A DNA stretch of 64,000 nt from contig NC_081414.1 of assembly GCF_030272615.1 (NCBI RefSeq), positions 4,713,501 through 4,777,500 on the forward strand. Direction: 5' to 3'. The position numbers were made by a program, and so were the translations under genes. Positions within the stretch are counted from its first letter, which is position 1. Every line of letters begins with the position of its first letter. Source of the stretch: Cryptomeria japonica. Its lineage: Eukaryota > Streptophyta > Pinopsida > Cupressales > Cupressaceae. The notes beneath the pieces are model-generated. The model worked only from the letters and a program-made list of their open reading frames with translations, was not told the origin of the DNA and did not search any database. Positions 19,259-30,760 of the stretch are shown here, one piece after another.

Positions 19259-19490
19259 CTCTATCTACAGCACTTTGATCATTCTTTGCTTGTGAGCAAG
19301 AATGAATTGAGTCCAATCTAAGCTTGTGTGCTAGATGGATAATTGTAATTATGTAAAGACCCACTTGTGTATTACACTTTCTATGCTTGTGTGCTAGAAC
19401 CATCCTATGCTTGTGTGCTAGATCCATTCTATGCTTGTGTGCTAGATGGAACTCTAAAGGTTCAGATTATGTATTCTCTTCTTCCCTAGT
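19259..19490 (+). repeat. Second copia hairpin array and 24-bp repeats
   Basis: After the RNase H stop the same kind of hairpins appear as at 7698-8138: CATTCTT/AAGAATG around a TTGTGA loop (19280-19304), ATCTA/TAGAT around AGCTTGTGTGC (19316-19336), then three CTATGCTTGTGTGCTAGA units at 19381, 19405 and 19429 (24-bp period). The shared loop TGCTTGTGTGC links the two arrays to one element family. Confidence 0.82.
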
Positions 19491-19500
19491 TAAGAGAGAG
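19491..19500 (+). promoter_or_regulatory. Polypurine tract of the plus-strand copia
   Basis: TAAGAGAGAG lies immediately before TGTTGTTTGT, the start of the LTR. Confidence 0.75.
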
Positions 19501-20142
19501 TGTTGTTTGTAACTAGGTCTATATATGGGTTCGGATTGCCCTTAGGCAACATTCGAACCCATTTAGGACTGGGCCCTATCCTAAAGGGTAACGTGCCCCC
19601 AAGTCTAAACCCAGCCCTATACTTGCACACCATCCTAAATACCCACGCCACAATAACTATATTGGCGCCAAAAAAAGGGAAGGAGGCCGACTAGAATTAA
19701 TAAAGGCTAAAGACATATATAAATAAAGATATCTTGCAAAGACAATTCATTCAAGTTCAGCGAATTAGCTATGTATGAAAAGGTGCGAATTTACAAGGAC
19801 GGTGCGAACTTGTCTAGACTTGTGCGAAATTGTCCAAGAGGACATAGGGCATTTTGGTGCAGTCTTGAAGCATGCAAAAGGGGCAGATCTGATATGTAAA
19901 GATCAGATTCAGAAAAGCAAGCTAAGTATTGTATGTTGTGCAATAAGAGTGAATACATAATCTGACCTGTGGGTCTTTAATGCTGGGTTTTTCCTCCTTG
20001 GAGGTTTTCCCAAGGTATTTGTGTTTGTCTCTTGGTTCCTTGTTTCATTCTTGAATTTACTTGATTATAGTTTACTAAATTACAAATCTGATTACTAATC
20101 TAGGGCATGAATTTAATAGGAACTTGATCTAAAATTCCATCA
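19501..20142 (+). repeat. 3' LTR of the plus-strand copia (boundaries probable)
   Basis: Starts TGTTGTTTGTAACTAGG after the polypurine tract. It contains a TATA-like ACATATATAAATAAAG (about 19710) and the U5-type block TTTTTCCTCCTTGGAGG followed by TTTTCCCAAGG that is typical of plant copia LTRs. It probably ends at CCATCA (20142). The partner 5' LTR is not in the window, so the right end rests on the CA terminus only. Confidence 0.7.
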
Positions 20143-22229
20143 ACCCAGAGCTAGTATCGTGTCTTGAACTGATGGGAATCCAAACATTTCTTTTACCAGA
20201 CTCTCAAAAGCTGAACATAAAGAATTACACTTTGGAGTCATAAGATACCATATGTGAGTATCATGACCTTGATCAGAATGTGTTGGAGGAGGAAAGATCA
20301 GATCATGATCTAAAGGACTATGACAGAAGGCATATGTATGTTTTAATGCTGCTGAAGTTGTTCATTGCAGATGCTTTGATTCCAAAAGTTATATGCCATC
20401 AATGCAGCATTCTTTAGGAGAATTTAAAAACCAAATACTAGACATTAGAAGCTGGCCAAACCTTCTTTTTGAAGATCTGACTGCTTTTCTTATAAGTTGC
20501 AAGAGAGTAGAACCATCTTCAAGTAGTTGTCAGGTCTTAAAGATCCAAGTGATTAAATTGTTTGATATCTGTTGATGTAGGAAATCGTACTGCTACTCTT
20601 TCGATCAACACAGAATAGAATATTGAGGTAATCCCATTCTCTCTTGCATAAGGAAATTTCTAGTGCTACTAAGACGATCACAAGAAGACAACCTCAAGGT
20701 TTACACTGTCAGTTCTTGACTGTGGGATAACTCAGCGATTCATGTATTTTGCTGGTAAACACAAAGGGGCGTATGTTAGTGGGTAGGATTGGCTTCAAGG
20801 GTTCTACAGGTCGTCCCTAAGACTTTACAAGTCTCATTCTCATCAAATTTACATTAAGCATGATGCTATTTCGGGTATTTCAACTCTGGATTTATAAATA
20901 AATAGAAAAAGAGTAGGGAAGAGAGACTAAGCTACTCTAACTAAAACAGCATATTTGGGCAAATAGACAGAAATTTTAAATAATTGTGCTCTGCTTTGCC
21001 AGTTAGACACAACTAGGCAGAACCGGTGCCATCTTCAAGGAATAATTAGATTTTCAAACTACTATGTGCATACGCTGAATTTAAAACAAACATCCAGCTA
21101 GACATTTAGTAGTTGAACTAAACTTTTAAAATGTTCAGACTAATCATGCAAGGGGATTAACAATCAGCTCATCCTTAATGGTATGAACATAAAACTCCCA
21201 TCAAATACCCACCCAAATAAACTATTTGTAAACAAAATGCATAACAGAAATTTGAATTTGCAAGAAGGGGAACAATTATCACAAAAGCTTGCACCCTCGC
21301 TAAGCTATCAACTTAGCAACCTTCTGAAACATGGAAACAACCCCGAAGTGTGGGACCTTGCGCAAGGGGTTGAATCTCCGGAGAAGGTCGGCTTCCTTCT
21401 TCAAATAGGTGCAGGTGTTGAACCAACTCAACACTTTAAACTAACTCCTAAGCCTATCCTAACAAATTGCAGAGGTAAAGGGAAGAAATAAATGCTTGAA
21501 ATAAAAAAGGTGATGCACCAAGAAGAGATTGTTTCTCTCCCTACCGAAATGGCATAAGGAATCAACTGAAATACCCAAGAGATGTACAAACTTCAGTTGC
21601 ACGAGTGACCCAAACGCATGTATGGAGGTTAGAATTTGCTAAGTGTCAAGAGGGGAGAAGGATTCCCACAAGCCACACTCAGAAAAAACAAGTTAACACA
21701 ACATATATGGAGAGAAGAGCCACAAAGCATACACCAATGATGAAGGTAAGAAAACATACACAGCATGCATAAGTTGAAGTAAGGCAAGAATGTAATTCCA
21801 ATTCATTCAAAGGCCAAAGGCCAAACTTACAGTTGCATAAATGAAAGATAAATACAAGAGAAGTGGGAGAGCGTAGAATAGCTCAAGCCAGTAGGGAGAG
21901 AACCCTTTACAATGAGGCTTAACAACCTTTATATAGAAAAATGGTTACAAGAGTGATCATGACCCCTGTATGTCAATTTGGGAGTGCAGGGAAATGCATG
22001 CACTTGACTTGTACATGCAAGCAACCTAGCCATACCCACAAAAAGCAATTCTGAGAAGGGTGGATTGACTGGCCTTCCAAAGTCAAAGTATGCAGTCATG
22101 ACACAAGTCACCAAGCATGGCCCCATACCTCCCTTGATGGAAATCCTGCCAAAAATATTAAATGCACCCATGTGGCTCCACAAAAGAAGGTGCATAAGTC
22201 ACCAAAGATGTCGGAACATTTAAAGCTTT
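20143..22229. other. Unassigned region, probably decayed repeats
   Basis: No domain is recognised. The 102-codon plus frame at 21183-21491 has no known features. A minus-strand TATA-like CTATATAAAGG (21936-21926) sits about 1 kb from a second one at 22967-22957, so decayed minus-strand LTR promoters are possible. Confidence 0.35.
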
Positions 22230-22700
22230 GAGTGTTGATCACGCCATCCGAAAGTGTTGCAAGTCGGAAGAAGTTTGGAAAACTTTGGAGACCTGGGTCA
22301 CCGTAGTTGGGGAAACTTCGAGGACCTGGGTCACCATAGTTAGGGAACTTCGGGGACCTGGGTCACCGTAGTTGGGGAACTTCGAGGGTCCGGGTCACCG
22401 TAGTTGGGGAACTTCGGGGTTTCAGAGTTCCGGGGTTGAATAACTAGGAACTTGGGAACTTGGGGGTTCCGGAGTTCTAGGGTTGAGGAAGAGAAGACTT
22501 AGGAACTTTAGAGACTTGGGTCACCGTAGTTGGGGGAACTTCGGAGACTTGGGTCACCAAAGTTGGCAACACTTAGCAACTTGGGAACTTCGGGGGTTCC
22601 GAAGTTCCGAGGCAAGAGAACAAGAGACCGATGAAGGGAACTTCGGAACCTTGGGGTTCCGGAGTTCTGGGAAAGAGAGAGGAAGAGAAGGCTTGGGAAA
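22230..22700. repeat. Minisatellite with GGTCACCGTAGTTGGGGAAC units and hairpins
   Basis: Units of about 32-36 bp (ACCTGGGTCACCGTAGTTGG plus GGAACTTCGAGG) repeat at 22290-22420 and again near 22515-22565. They are interspersed with inverted repeats such as GGAACTTCGG/CCGAAGTTCC (22584-22608, perfect 10-bp stem, 5-nt loop) and a 14-bp stem with two mismatches near 22638-22672. Open frames here simply follow the repeat. Confidence 0.85.
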
Positions 22701-23244
22701 GGAAATTCCGACAAGACAACACTTCATACTTTATAATTCCATTGTTTTCACTTTGATCAACTGAGGCAGTGCTGGTCCATAGAACATATCTCTGATCGGT
22801 TCTCACTAATGAACCAAGGGCGTCATAAAATGACAATAGGAACCATGCACTCACAAGAAAATAGACACAGCTTGGTATTCCGTCAATCCTGAATATATTT
22901 TGGCAGAGTTTCAGCAACAATTCTTTTACTTCTTACCAAATAGGAGAGAACTAGTCTCCTTTATATAGACTTTCAAATTTTGGTTAAATGGCCAAGATTT
23001 AACTAAACAAGTGGCTCAGATTCATCCATAAAATATGTCTACCCATACCTAGTAAATATGGAGCTTACCTGCCAACTAACTTAACCAACCACCAGCCATA
23101 ACGCTGTCCCCAAAAGTGCACAGCATTGAACTCAAAAAACTGAAAAGAGTAATTTGGTACTTGGGGAGAAATAACTAACTTTGGGGACTGCACTTTTGTC
23201 ATCCCAAAGTAGATATTTCTCCTTTTTACAATAAAAACTCATCT
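22701..23244 (-). promoter_or_regulatory. Possible decayed LTR or 3' region of a minus-strand element
   Basis: Non-coding. A CTATATAAAGG motif on the minus strand (22967-22957) in an AT-rich setting resembles an LTR TATA box. It lies just downstream, in the minus sense, of the decayed long frame ending at 23245. No LTR partner was identified. Confidence 0.3.
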
Positions 23245-26200
23245 TCACCTTTTAAGTACCCTTTCCAAATATCCCGGCCTGCAGTTCGTTCTGCCCAAAC
23301 ATACTCTTGGAATCTTACGGAAATGGAACATATCTTTTGAAGAGGAGGGAGGCAAAGGTGGGTTATTCATCCGAAAGCTAATGTCCACACAACGATGGTT
23401 CATCCTTCCTATTTGCTCAAGCCGGACCATTTTGTTGGTCTCAAAATCCCATATTGCTACACGCAGCTTGCTAGCGAACTCTATATCATTTTTGGTATCT
23501 GGAGTTCCATCATTTTTCAGCTGGTCTTTCTAACATATTTTCATCTTGCCACGCTCCATATTAGGTTCCCAATCACTAATCATAATCTGTAGGACCCCTC
23601 TACAAAAAGTATCGACATTGAGCAAGGTCATTTCACAATCCTCCCATCCCTCGTCGATGAAGTCTACGACACCAGTTCCCAAAGGTGCTGAAATCATGAG
23701 GCCCGAGGATCTGCTACACTGTGGGAATCCATGAATGGGTATAAAACAATGCCCTGATGATGGGGAGTGGCACATCAGCTGCTTTTTGAAATTCCTCAAC
23801 TTCACCTCTGATGGACTACACCCTTTGGTAGGCCCGCTTCGTGTCCAACCTCATGGCAACTGCCTCCTCTATTACCTGATTCCCCATCCGTGTTATATCT
23901 TCAATCCATTCTCTAGTTGCCTTGGCTAAGTCTCGCACGCTATCAAATTCGGCAGTTGTTTTCTGCACCAATGCTACGGGAAGGACATAAGCCTCATTTG
24001 CGTGTTGCAGCGCGTTCAGCAAATGGTTTATACAATTTTTAGCCTGTTCTGCTCGAGCCTTATACATTTCATTCTCTGTAGTCATCCTTTCCAGCTGGCT
24101 CAGTATTGTATCCTCGGAGTCTTTGAATTCTTCCACCTCCTGCTTTTTAGTTGACTTTCCCATTGGGATTTACATAACATTGTAATCCACCAATGCAACT
24201 TCCTCGGCTGATTTTCCTTCTGGTGGAGTGGCAACATGTATTGTCCGGTTCCTTTGAGCATCTTTGGTCACCTTAGAATAGGTCCTTGGCTTCTTTTTTT
24301 TCTTTAACCTGAGGCTGCCCTATTCGAGAGAATAAGTCCTTTTGACTTTAGGTGACCTTACTGTTGTCTTCTTCTTTGCTTGGGCCTACAACCAGGTGAG
24401 GGGAAGAGATCGCTCTGAAGTGACAACTACCTCCTTGCCTAGCTCTCCTAAGGCTGCTGACTCAATTTCTGGTCTAAGATTATCAGCTAGAGACAAAAGT
24501 TGATTCCCTCCAACATCCCGTTCTCTCTCTACGGTTGAAATTTCTCCAACCTTGCTCAGCAATTGCTAAGAAATCTCAACCTGTTGTTCTTCATTCTTGA
24601 GGGAATCTTTATCCTCATGATCCTCCACATTCTCATTTTTGCCTTCAGTTTTTTTAGTATCTTGCTCCCCTTCTTTTTCTTTGAGATCCTCCCCGTTATC
24701 TCCTTAATCAGGATGGATTTCTCCCTCTTCATTCTAATTTTGTGGTCCATCCAAATCAATGATCTGCACCTCTGGTTCCTTCCTAACAGGCTCCTCTTGA
24801 TTTTCTATTTCGAGGACAGTTGAAATTTATTTGTAATATGGGAGGGTAGGTTGTTGCTCTACCTCAGTCACATCCTTTGTTGTATCGATGTCTTATGGCG
24901 AAGTAGTAGCAGATGGTCTTCTTATTGTCAGCTTCCTTCCAGCTTGAACCTCTGGTGACTGGCTTTTATTCTTCCGAGACCTCTTTGACGCCCTCGGCCC
25001 TTTACTGGCCTTGGCCTTCTTCCATTTCCTCTCAAGCTTCTTATGATCTTCTCCTTCCTTGGCAGCACTTGATGCCTCCTCTTCTTCTGATGAGTGAATT
25101 TCTAGGGCAGTTGAAATTTATTTGTAATATGGGAGGGGTAGGTTGTTGCTCTACCTCAGTCACATCCTCTGTTGTATCGATGTCTTCTGCCGAGGTGGTA
25201 GCAGATGGTCTTCTTATTGTCAACTTCCTTCAAGCTTGAACCTCTGGTGACTGGCTTTTATTCGTCCTAGACCTCTTTGACACCCTCGACCCTTTACTGG
25301 CCTTGGCCTTCTTCCATTTCCTCTCAGGCTTCTTATGATGATCTCCTTCCTTGGCAGCACTTGATGCCTCCCATCACATTATAAGTAAATTATATCCCAT
25401 CATGAGTCAGCTCTTGAATACGCTGATATAGCCAGGCATCAGTATGCCTCTTGGGACCTTCCATTATGATCTCCAAAACAGTGACCGAGTCTAAGACAAG
25501 TTGATCAGAGGAGGGGGGCAATCTTTTATGGCTTCATAGGCTTGATGTTGTAAGCAATCCCCATAGTCAACTAGCTAATCTAGGACTCGAGCATACTCAA
25601 AAGTCCTGATTGATGCAAATTGAGCCTAGAGTGCTCCCTCCTATGAACCTCAAAATCCTCTGCACGGCTAGCCCAGTAATCCTCTATGTTCATTTTGTGC
25701 TTATAGTGGAAGCCATAAGCTTTACGTCCCAGTAATGTAGGATCAAAAATTTTCCTACGTGATTGCTCTTGTAAACAATGTGATGCAAGCTCTTCAATTG
25801 ATTGTCCAGCCTGTGCAAGAGTTTTGAAATATACGTCATTGTTCCCTATTGTCATCGGGAAGGCGACTCCTCCCATCTTCTTGTCTCTATGGACATGCCC
25901 AGCTGCATGTGCTTGTCTTGCGACCTTTAGGAGCACCATCTTATCAATGGGGTACCTGGGGAGTCGATAGGGAGTGCCTTCAAAGCCTGAGATTCTCAAA
26001 TAAGAGAATTGGGGAAACTGAATGAACCAAGTCCCACACTTCCATATTAGCGCAATTGCCTGCTTAGACGGCCTTTGTTGCAGACCCTCTTGCATTGTTC
26101 TAACCATGCGCATGGTGAAGGAATCGTTCACACACTCATACTGACCCACTGCATAAGCTATATTGTTTTTCTCCCTTTGACTTATGTTGTAGAAATGCAA

Positions 26201-27044
26201 CTGAGGGTAACAATCGTATACTTTTATCTGGTTAGGCCCATTTCCAATGTCACCAAGACAAATTAATCCCAACGGTCTGGGCGTGCGAACATATACACCA
26301 TATAAGAGGACATGGTGAAGTACCTCTTCTCTGCAAGCTGAGTTAGTTGTGTATGAATGTTATCACTAATAATTTGCGCCCAGTCGAACTTGATTTTCCC
26401 CACAAAGACCTCCTTTGCATAATAAAACATCCACTCCTCAAATAGATTGGAGTGGGGCAATCCCATGATGCGACTGAGCAGGGTGACCATGTCCCTGTAT
26501 TCCTCATTGAATTCACTCCTGGCTTTTCTTTAAACCAATTTTCATTCATTTTGCCCTTGCACTTAGTGGGGTTCTGATCATTTACGGCTTGAGCCTCCTC
26601 CATTGTTACTACAATCACCTCCTCGTGCATTGGGATATCAAAAGCCTCTCTAATGGCCTCAAGGGTGAAATCTACCATCACTGTCTCGTTTACAAACACC
26701 ACCATGTCATCAGGCTTGTAGTGTTTGGAGCTTTCTATAATGAGCTCATAATTATAAATGGCTTGCGGGAATCCAGCGGCCTGTGTAATTCCACTCTCCA
26801 CCATCCTTTTTGCTCTCTAGTGGGCGTTTGCGGCATATACTCTGTCTCTTAATTGCTAGATATCAATATGCCCAAAATCTGTGTCACCCACATTCTCCCA
26901 TTGGCTCTGGACCCTAGAGTCCTGCAACAACCCTTGATATTCATATTTCATTTTCTCCAACTTGCGGAGGTTCTCAGTTTTAGACGTTTGGGACATTCCT
27001 AGTGCTTCAAGTGCCTTGGAGGATTCAACCACCCTGGGAGGCAT
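23245..27044 (-). pseudogene. Long decayed protein of an unrecognised repetitive family
   Basis: I do not recognise this protein. Read on the minus strand with frameshifts it runs: MPPRVVESSKALEALGMSQT (27044), SQWENVGDTDFGHIDI, ESGITQAAGFPQAIYNYELI (26804), FEEWMFYYAKEVF and WAQIISDNIHTQL (about 26440-26350), YDCYPQLHFYNI (about 26210), WFIQFPQFSYLRISGFEGTP and YRLPRYPIDKMVLLKVARQA (about 26050-25920), a charged variable part with a tandem duplication (25375-24817), a coiled coil (24163-23816, LERMTTENEMYKARAEQAKN), and a C-terminal block ending GYLERVLKR (23245). A plus-strand relative at 62811-64000 shares the N-terminal half in the same order, so this is a dispersed family with a protein of perhaps 1000 residues or more. 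No RT, integrase or transposase motif is visible. The best guess is an accessory or gag-like protein of a large element. Confidence 0.6.
24817..25375 (-). repeat. Tandem duplication, 291-bp period, inside the decayed frame
   Basis: CAGTTGAAATTTATTTGTAA begins at 24817 and 25108, and the following about 270 bp match closely through GCAGCACTTGATGCCTCC. It affects the lysine/serine-rich middle region of the minus-strand protein. Confidence 0.88.
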
Positions 27045-27779
27045 CTACCTTGCACACCAAGACATGAATTACGAGGTGGTTTCAAAAGCGTAAATGAGGT
27101 TAGTGATGCCCAACAATGGCGTTAGCAATAAAAATCATTGGCAAAAATGACAATAACAGCATAATGGCAAAATTTCAAAAATGTTGTAGCTTGTTCCAGT
27201 TTTCAAATTTGTTGCATGGCTGAGAATCTTGGTTTTGGCATGGCTTTAAGTTTAAATGTTGTTGGCCTTGTATTCTGCAACTTAGGCTTGCTTTATCAAA
27301 ATGTGGGGAGATTTTCAGCATCGGTAAGCCCTATTGATTAAAATTTCAAGTTTCCCATTCTTGTTGCAAACCCTGAAAATCTACCAGACCGAAATTTTTA
27401 AAGTCTGATTTTAAGTTCATAAGTGTTTGCACAACTAGGGTTTGATCTTGCGTTTAATTTTAAATGAAATTTTCAGTATACAAATTGTAAAAGTATTGTA
27501 ATTTCCAATTTAATGGACAAGTTATATGCAAGATGGTGTCTTTTTATTTTATATTATGACTATGACACTAATATTGTTATCTGTCTTTTACTGCAGGTAA
27601 GCAAGATGAACATGTATCAATTTCAATGTCATCTCCTTTAATTTGAATGAAGTATAAATAGTAAGATGGCCACGATCAAGTGGCACCTTGATCCGACACG
27701 TCTTTTTAGACATGTCCGACCAAGATGTCACTTGTTCGTGACTCTTACAACCATCAACCGATCCATAACTAATTGATGC
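27045..27779. other. No gene seen; probable leader of the minus-strand element
   Basis: AT-rich. It lies directly upstream, in the minus sense, of the decayed frame starting at 27044. A CTGCAG|GTAAGC block near 27593-27604 looks like a splice site by chance. Confidence 0.35.
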
Positions 27780-28060
27780 TATAAACATACCCGATAATGA
27801 ATCGGTATCATTGTTAATGGTAACAGTGCTTATAAACATACCCGATAATGAATCGGTATCATTTGTTAATTGTAACAGATCTAAAACATACCCGATAATG
27901 AATCGATATCAAAGCATATGATAATGGATCAATATAAAGTAAACAATAACAATAGCTGTTAGCATTATATGCTATCGGGTTAATACCCCAATAGCATATT
28001 AATGCCAATATGAATCGACATTAATATGCTATCGGGTTAATAGCCCGATAGCATTTAGAT
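27780..28060. repeat. 51-bp tandem repeats and long-stem hairpins
   Basis: ATACCCGATAATGAATCGGT occurs in three tandem units about 51 bp apart (from about 27787, 27838 and 27888); the third reads ATCGAT. Each can pair CCGAT with ATCGG around AATGA. Two larger hairpins follow: ATATGCTAT/ATAGCATAT (27967-27999) and a perfect 11-bp ATGCTATCGGG/CCCGATAGCAT with a 7-nt loop (28026-28054). Confidence 0.85.
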
Positions 28061-28500
28061 TGACGCTTAACATAGTTAAGCAGGTCGTCAATCTAATCCA
28101 TCATTATCCAATATCAATGTCATAATTATGATCAATGTTATAGTCTGATAAACATAAAGCATCAATGAGTAAACTAATAACAGAATAGAGGAGATTAATG
28201 AGTTAGGAGAGTCTTATCTTGCAGAAGCTACTAATGCATTAACACAAATCATAGGCAAACCCTAAGGTTGAATATAGCACCTCACTCTAAATTTAAAACA
28301 CACTTTCAGTTAAAGAGGAATACCTAGGAAGCTAAAACACCTTCGTTGAATGAGCGATTTTGGGCCTAGCACTCGTTCTCCCTTTCAAATGCCCTTTGCA
28401 AATAGCACCACTTTGTGCGTTGCGTAGACTGCACTTCTTTCAAATCCCTTCTCGCACCACCCCGAGTGTTTTTCACTCCATTGTGCTATTGACAAAATAA
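28061..28500. other. No gene seen
   Basis: AT-rich spacer between the hairpin cluster and the degenerate repeat array; no domain recognised. Confidence 0.4.
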
Positions 28501-29660
28501 GGGGCGATATTAAAATGCAGTGGAACCCTACGCCCCTCAGGTACCTTATTTCTTCCAGGCTTGAGTTGGAATTCCTTCAGCGATTTGAGGAGTTAATGCA
28601 AGAACGTTTTATGCTTTGGGACATACATATTCCAGTGAATCGCCTCTCTTGCTTTATCCAATATTTGGAGATATTAGGGGAAATTTCGGCGAATGGGAAG
28701 ACTTCGTTAAACCTCTTTTCCAGACTTAGGCTTCGTTGATATCTCCCTTTATCAAGGGAAATTTCGGTGAATGAGAAGACTTCGTTAAACCTCTTTTCTA
28801 GACTTAGGCTTCATTGATATCTCCCTTTATCATTTTCTACTGATCACTCACACATTTTGTGCTTTCGGCTTTTGACTCGGCAGTATGAGGCGAATAGGAA
28901 GGAACTTTATTTCTCTTTTAAATATTTTGACTCCACTTTGCCTCAATTTTAATGTCGCCTCCCTTCATTGGCATCTTTTTCAGCGATTTGAAGGGAAAAT
29001 GAAAGAGGCGTCATATGCCTGAAACACATGAACTTTATCAGGCCCCCTCATTTGTTTACCTTAACACCTAGCTCATTAAAGGAGAAAGTTCGGCGATTGG
29101 GCGGCTAGGATAAAGTCTCACTTCCCTCTCCAAGTGTTGAGACTTCACCTCTGACTTTGCTTTTGATGTCGCCTCCCTACATCAGCATCTTTTCGACGAT
29201 ATTAAAATGCTATTTTTTCGATGAAAAGAAGGGGGGAATCAATAAGAGTTTAACTTGACGCTGAACAATATGAGGGGAAAGTTGGGCAATTTAACGGTAA
29301 AGTAAGTGCGCTTTATGCTTTGAAACACATGAACTTTATCGAGCCTCTCACTTGCTCAACTTAACACTTAGCCATATTAAGGGAAAGAAATCGGTGATTT
29401 GGAGGTTAGTTTTGAAAAGAGTTGTTTTTAAACTTACAAACTCACCCCTTCCAATTTCGTGCTCAAGTGCATTTTGTCAAATAAAGGCCTTTTATTGACA
29501 CTTTCATTGGTAAATATAGGGTGAATGGAGAAAATAAAGAAGTTTTTTTATTTATTTCACCCTCTCATGCCTAACTTGAGCCTTGGTATACTTTTGACGA
29601 ATTTATGAGCAAAATGAAGTTGGATGAGAAAGGCTTTTTATTCTCAATTTCGCCCATACC
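28501..29660. repeat. Degenerate repeat array (TTCGGCGATTTG motif) with duplications
   Basis: The motif TTYRGCGATTTG/TTCGGCGAATGG recurs roughly every 80-300 bp (near 28575, 28685, 28763, 28980, 29090, 29190, 29390). A 78-bp tandem duplication lies at 28678-28755 and 28756-28832. A further duplicated block (GAAACACATGAACTTTATC...TTAACAC) lies near 29020-29095 and 29320-29390. Read on the minus strand it resembles the array at 58.75-59.6 kb and lies upstream of the minus-strand frame at 27044. Confidence 0.7.
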
Positions 29661-29960
29661 TTGCGAACCTCGGCTTGCATGCCTCAATGTTTTGGCATGG
29701 TAATGTAAAAGCCACCTCACCTTTCACCTATGTCCTATATGTGTTGCCACTGGAGGGACATTCTCAGGTATCTTGCCTCTAAGTGTCTTGCCTGAACTTG
29801 ACCTTTCTGATATGGGTTTGACAATACTCCCTCTTCCTACTCTTGCTCGAAGCCTCGACAAGGCACAACCAAAGAAGGGGGGGCCCTGTCGAAGACGGGG
29901 AGTGTGTGCAAGGCACAACACTATCCACAAGTCAATGGACACTAAAGACATGATAGCTTT
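29661..29960. other. Unassigned, cut by the LTR element at 29961
   Basis: The plus-strand frame 29773-29960 reads SLDKAQPKKGGPCRRRGVCA and is interrupted by the LTR. No family is recognised. The last bases, GCTTT, may be the left TSD of the element that follows. Confidence 0.35.
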
Positions 29961-30395
29961 TGTAGGAGTTAATGGTGACTCCTCAACACTCCCAGGATTA
30001 GCTACTGGACCAAAATATCTTCCACAAGAGAGAAAATGGCAAAAATAGTTTGCTTCAACAATGCAAAATTGATTGATTGAACATGAAATATACAATGAGA
30101 TGCATTGCTTATAAAGCCAAGGTTGAAGCATAGGATTAGACAAGATTATGACATGTCTTAATCCTATGTTATAAGACAACTACCTCAAACAAATATTTAA
30201 TGACTTAGTTAACTAGAATTAAATAAAAGTTATGAGATATGATAAGTTCATATCTAGACAACTAAGACTTCTAGAAAAGCACCTAGGACCTAAGTATACT
30301 TAAGTCATTTGAATAAATCCCCAAGTAAACTTAAGTCGTGTGAAGAGGTCCCCTACTCGAAACTAACTAGGTACAAGACCTTATTCACACCAACA
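29961..30395 (-). repeat. 3' LTR of the non-autonomous element (435 bp)
   Basis: Aligns over its length with 53760-54175, including AAAATTGATTGATTG, ATACAATGAGATGC, GATTAGACAAGATTATGACA and TTCACACCAACA. Confidence 0.88.
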
Positions 30396-30408
30396 CTCCC
30401 CCTTAAAT
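30396..30408 (-). promoter_or_regulatory. Polypurine tract (minus strand)
   Basis: ATTTAAGGGGGAG on the minus strand directly precedes the 3' LTR start TGTTGGTGTGAA. Confidence 0.75.
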
Positions 30409-30760
30409 GCAACTTAGTGAGTAGATTATTATGCAAAAATGTAAGATTATTATGGGTCTCAACTACTAAGCCATGTTAGCCACCCATGTATAATACAAAT
30501 CTCTCACAAACAAAGAAAAAAGAAAACCCATTGGAATAAAACTCCTCTCTGAAAGAGAGAAAAGATACAAGGATGATGTATGGAGGACTCAATGGTATCT
30601 CCCAAGGACTACATCCATCATGAATATACAATCAATGATCCCCCCATAAAAGGGAAAGATAGAGGCTATATAGCCCCCCACAATGTACAATATCTTGTAG
30701 AAATGTTGAGTACTTAAAAACAAAACATAGTCCAATGCCTACAAACAACATGTCTCCCCT

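Noticed and set aside
27593..27604. CTGCAGGTAAGC as a real splice site
   Set aside because: No coding sequence on either side in the plus sense; chance match.
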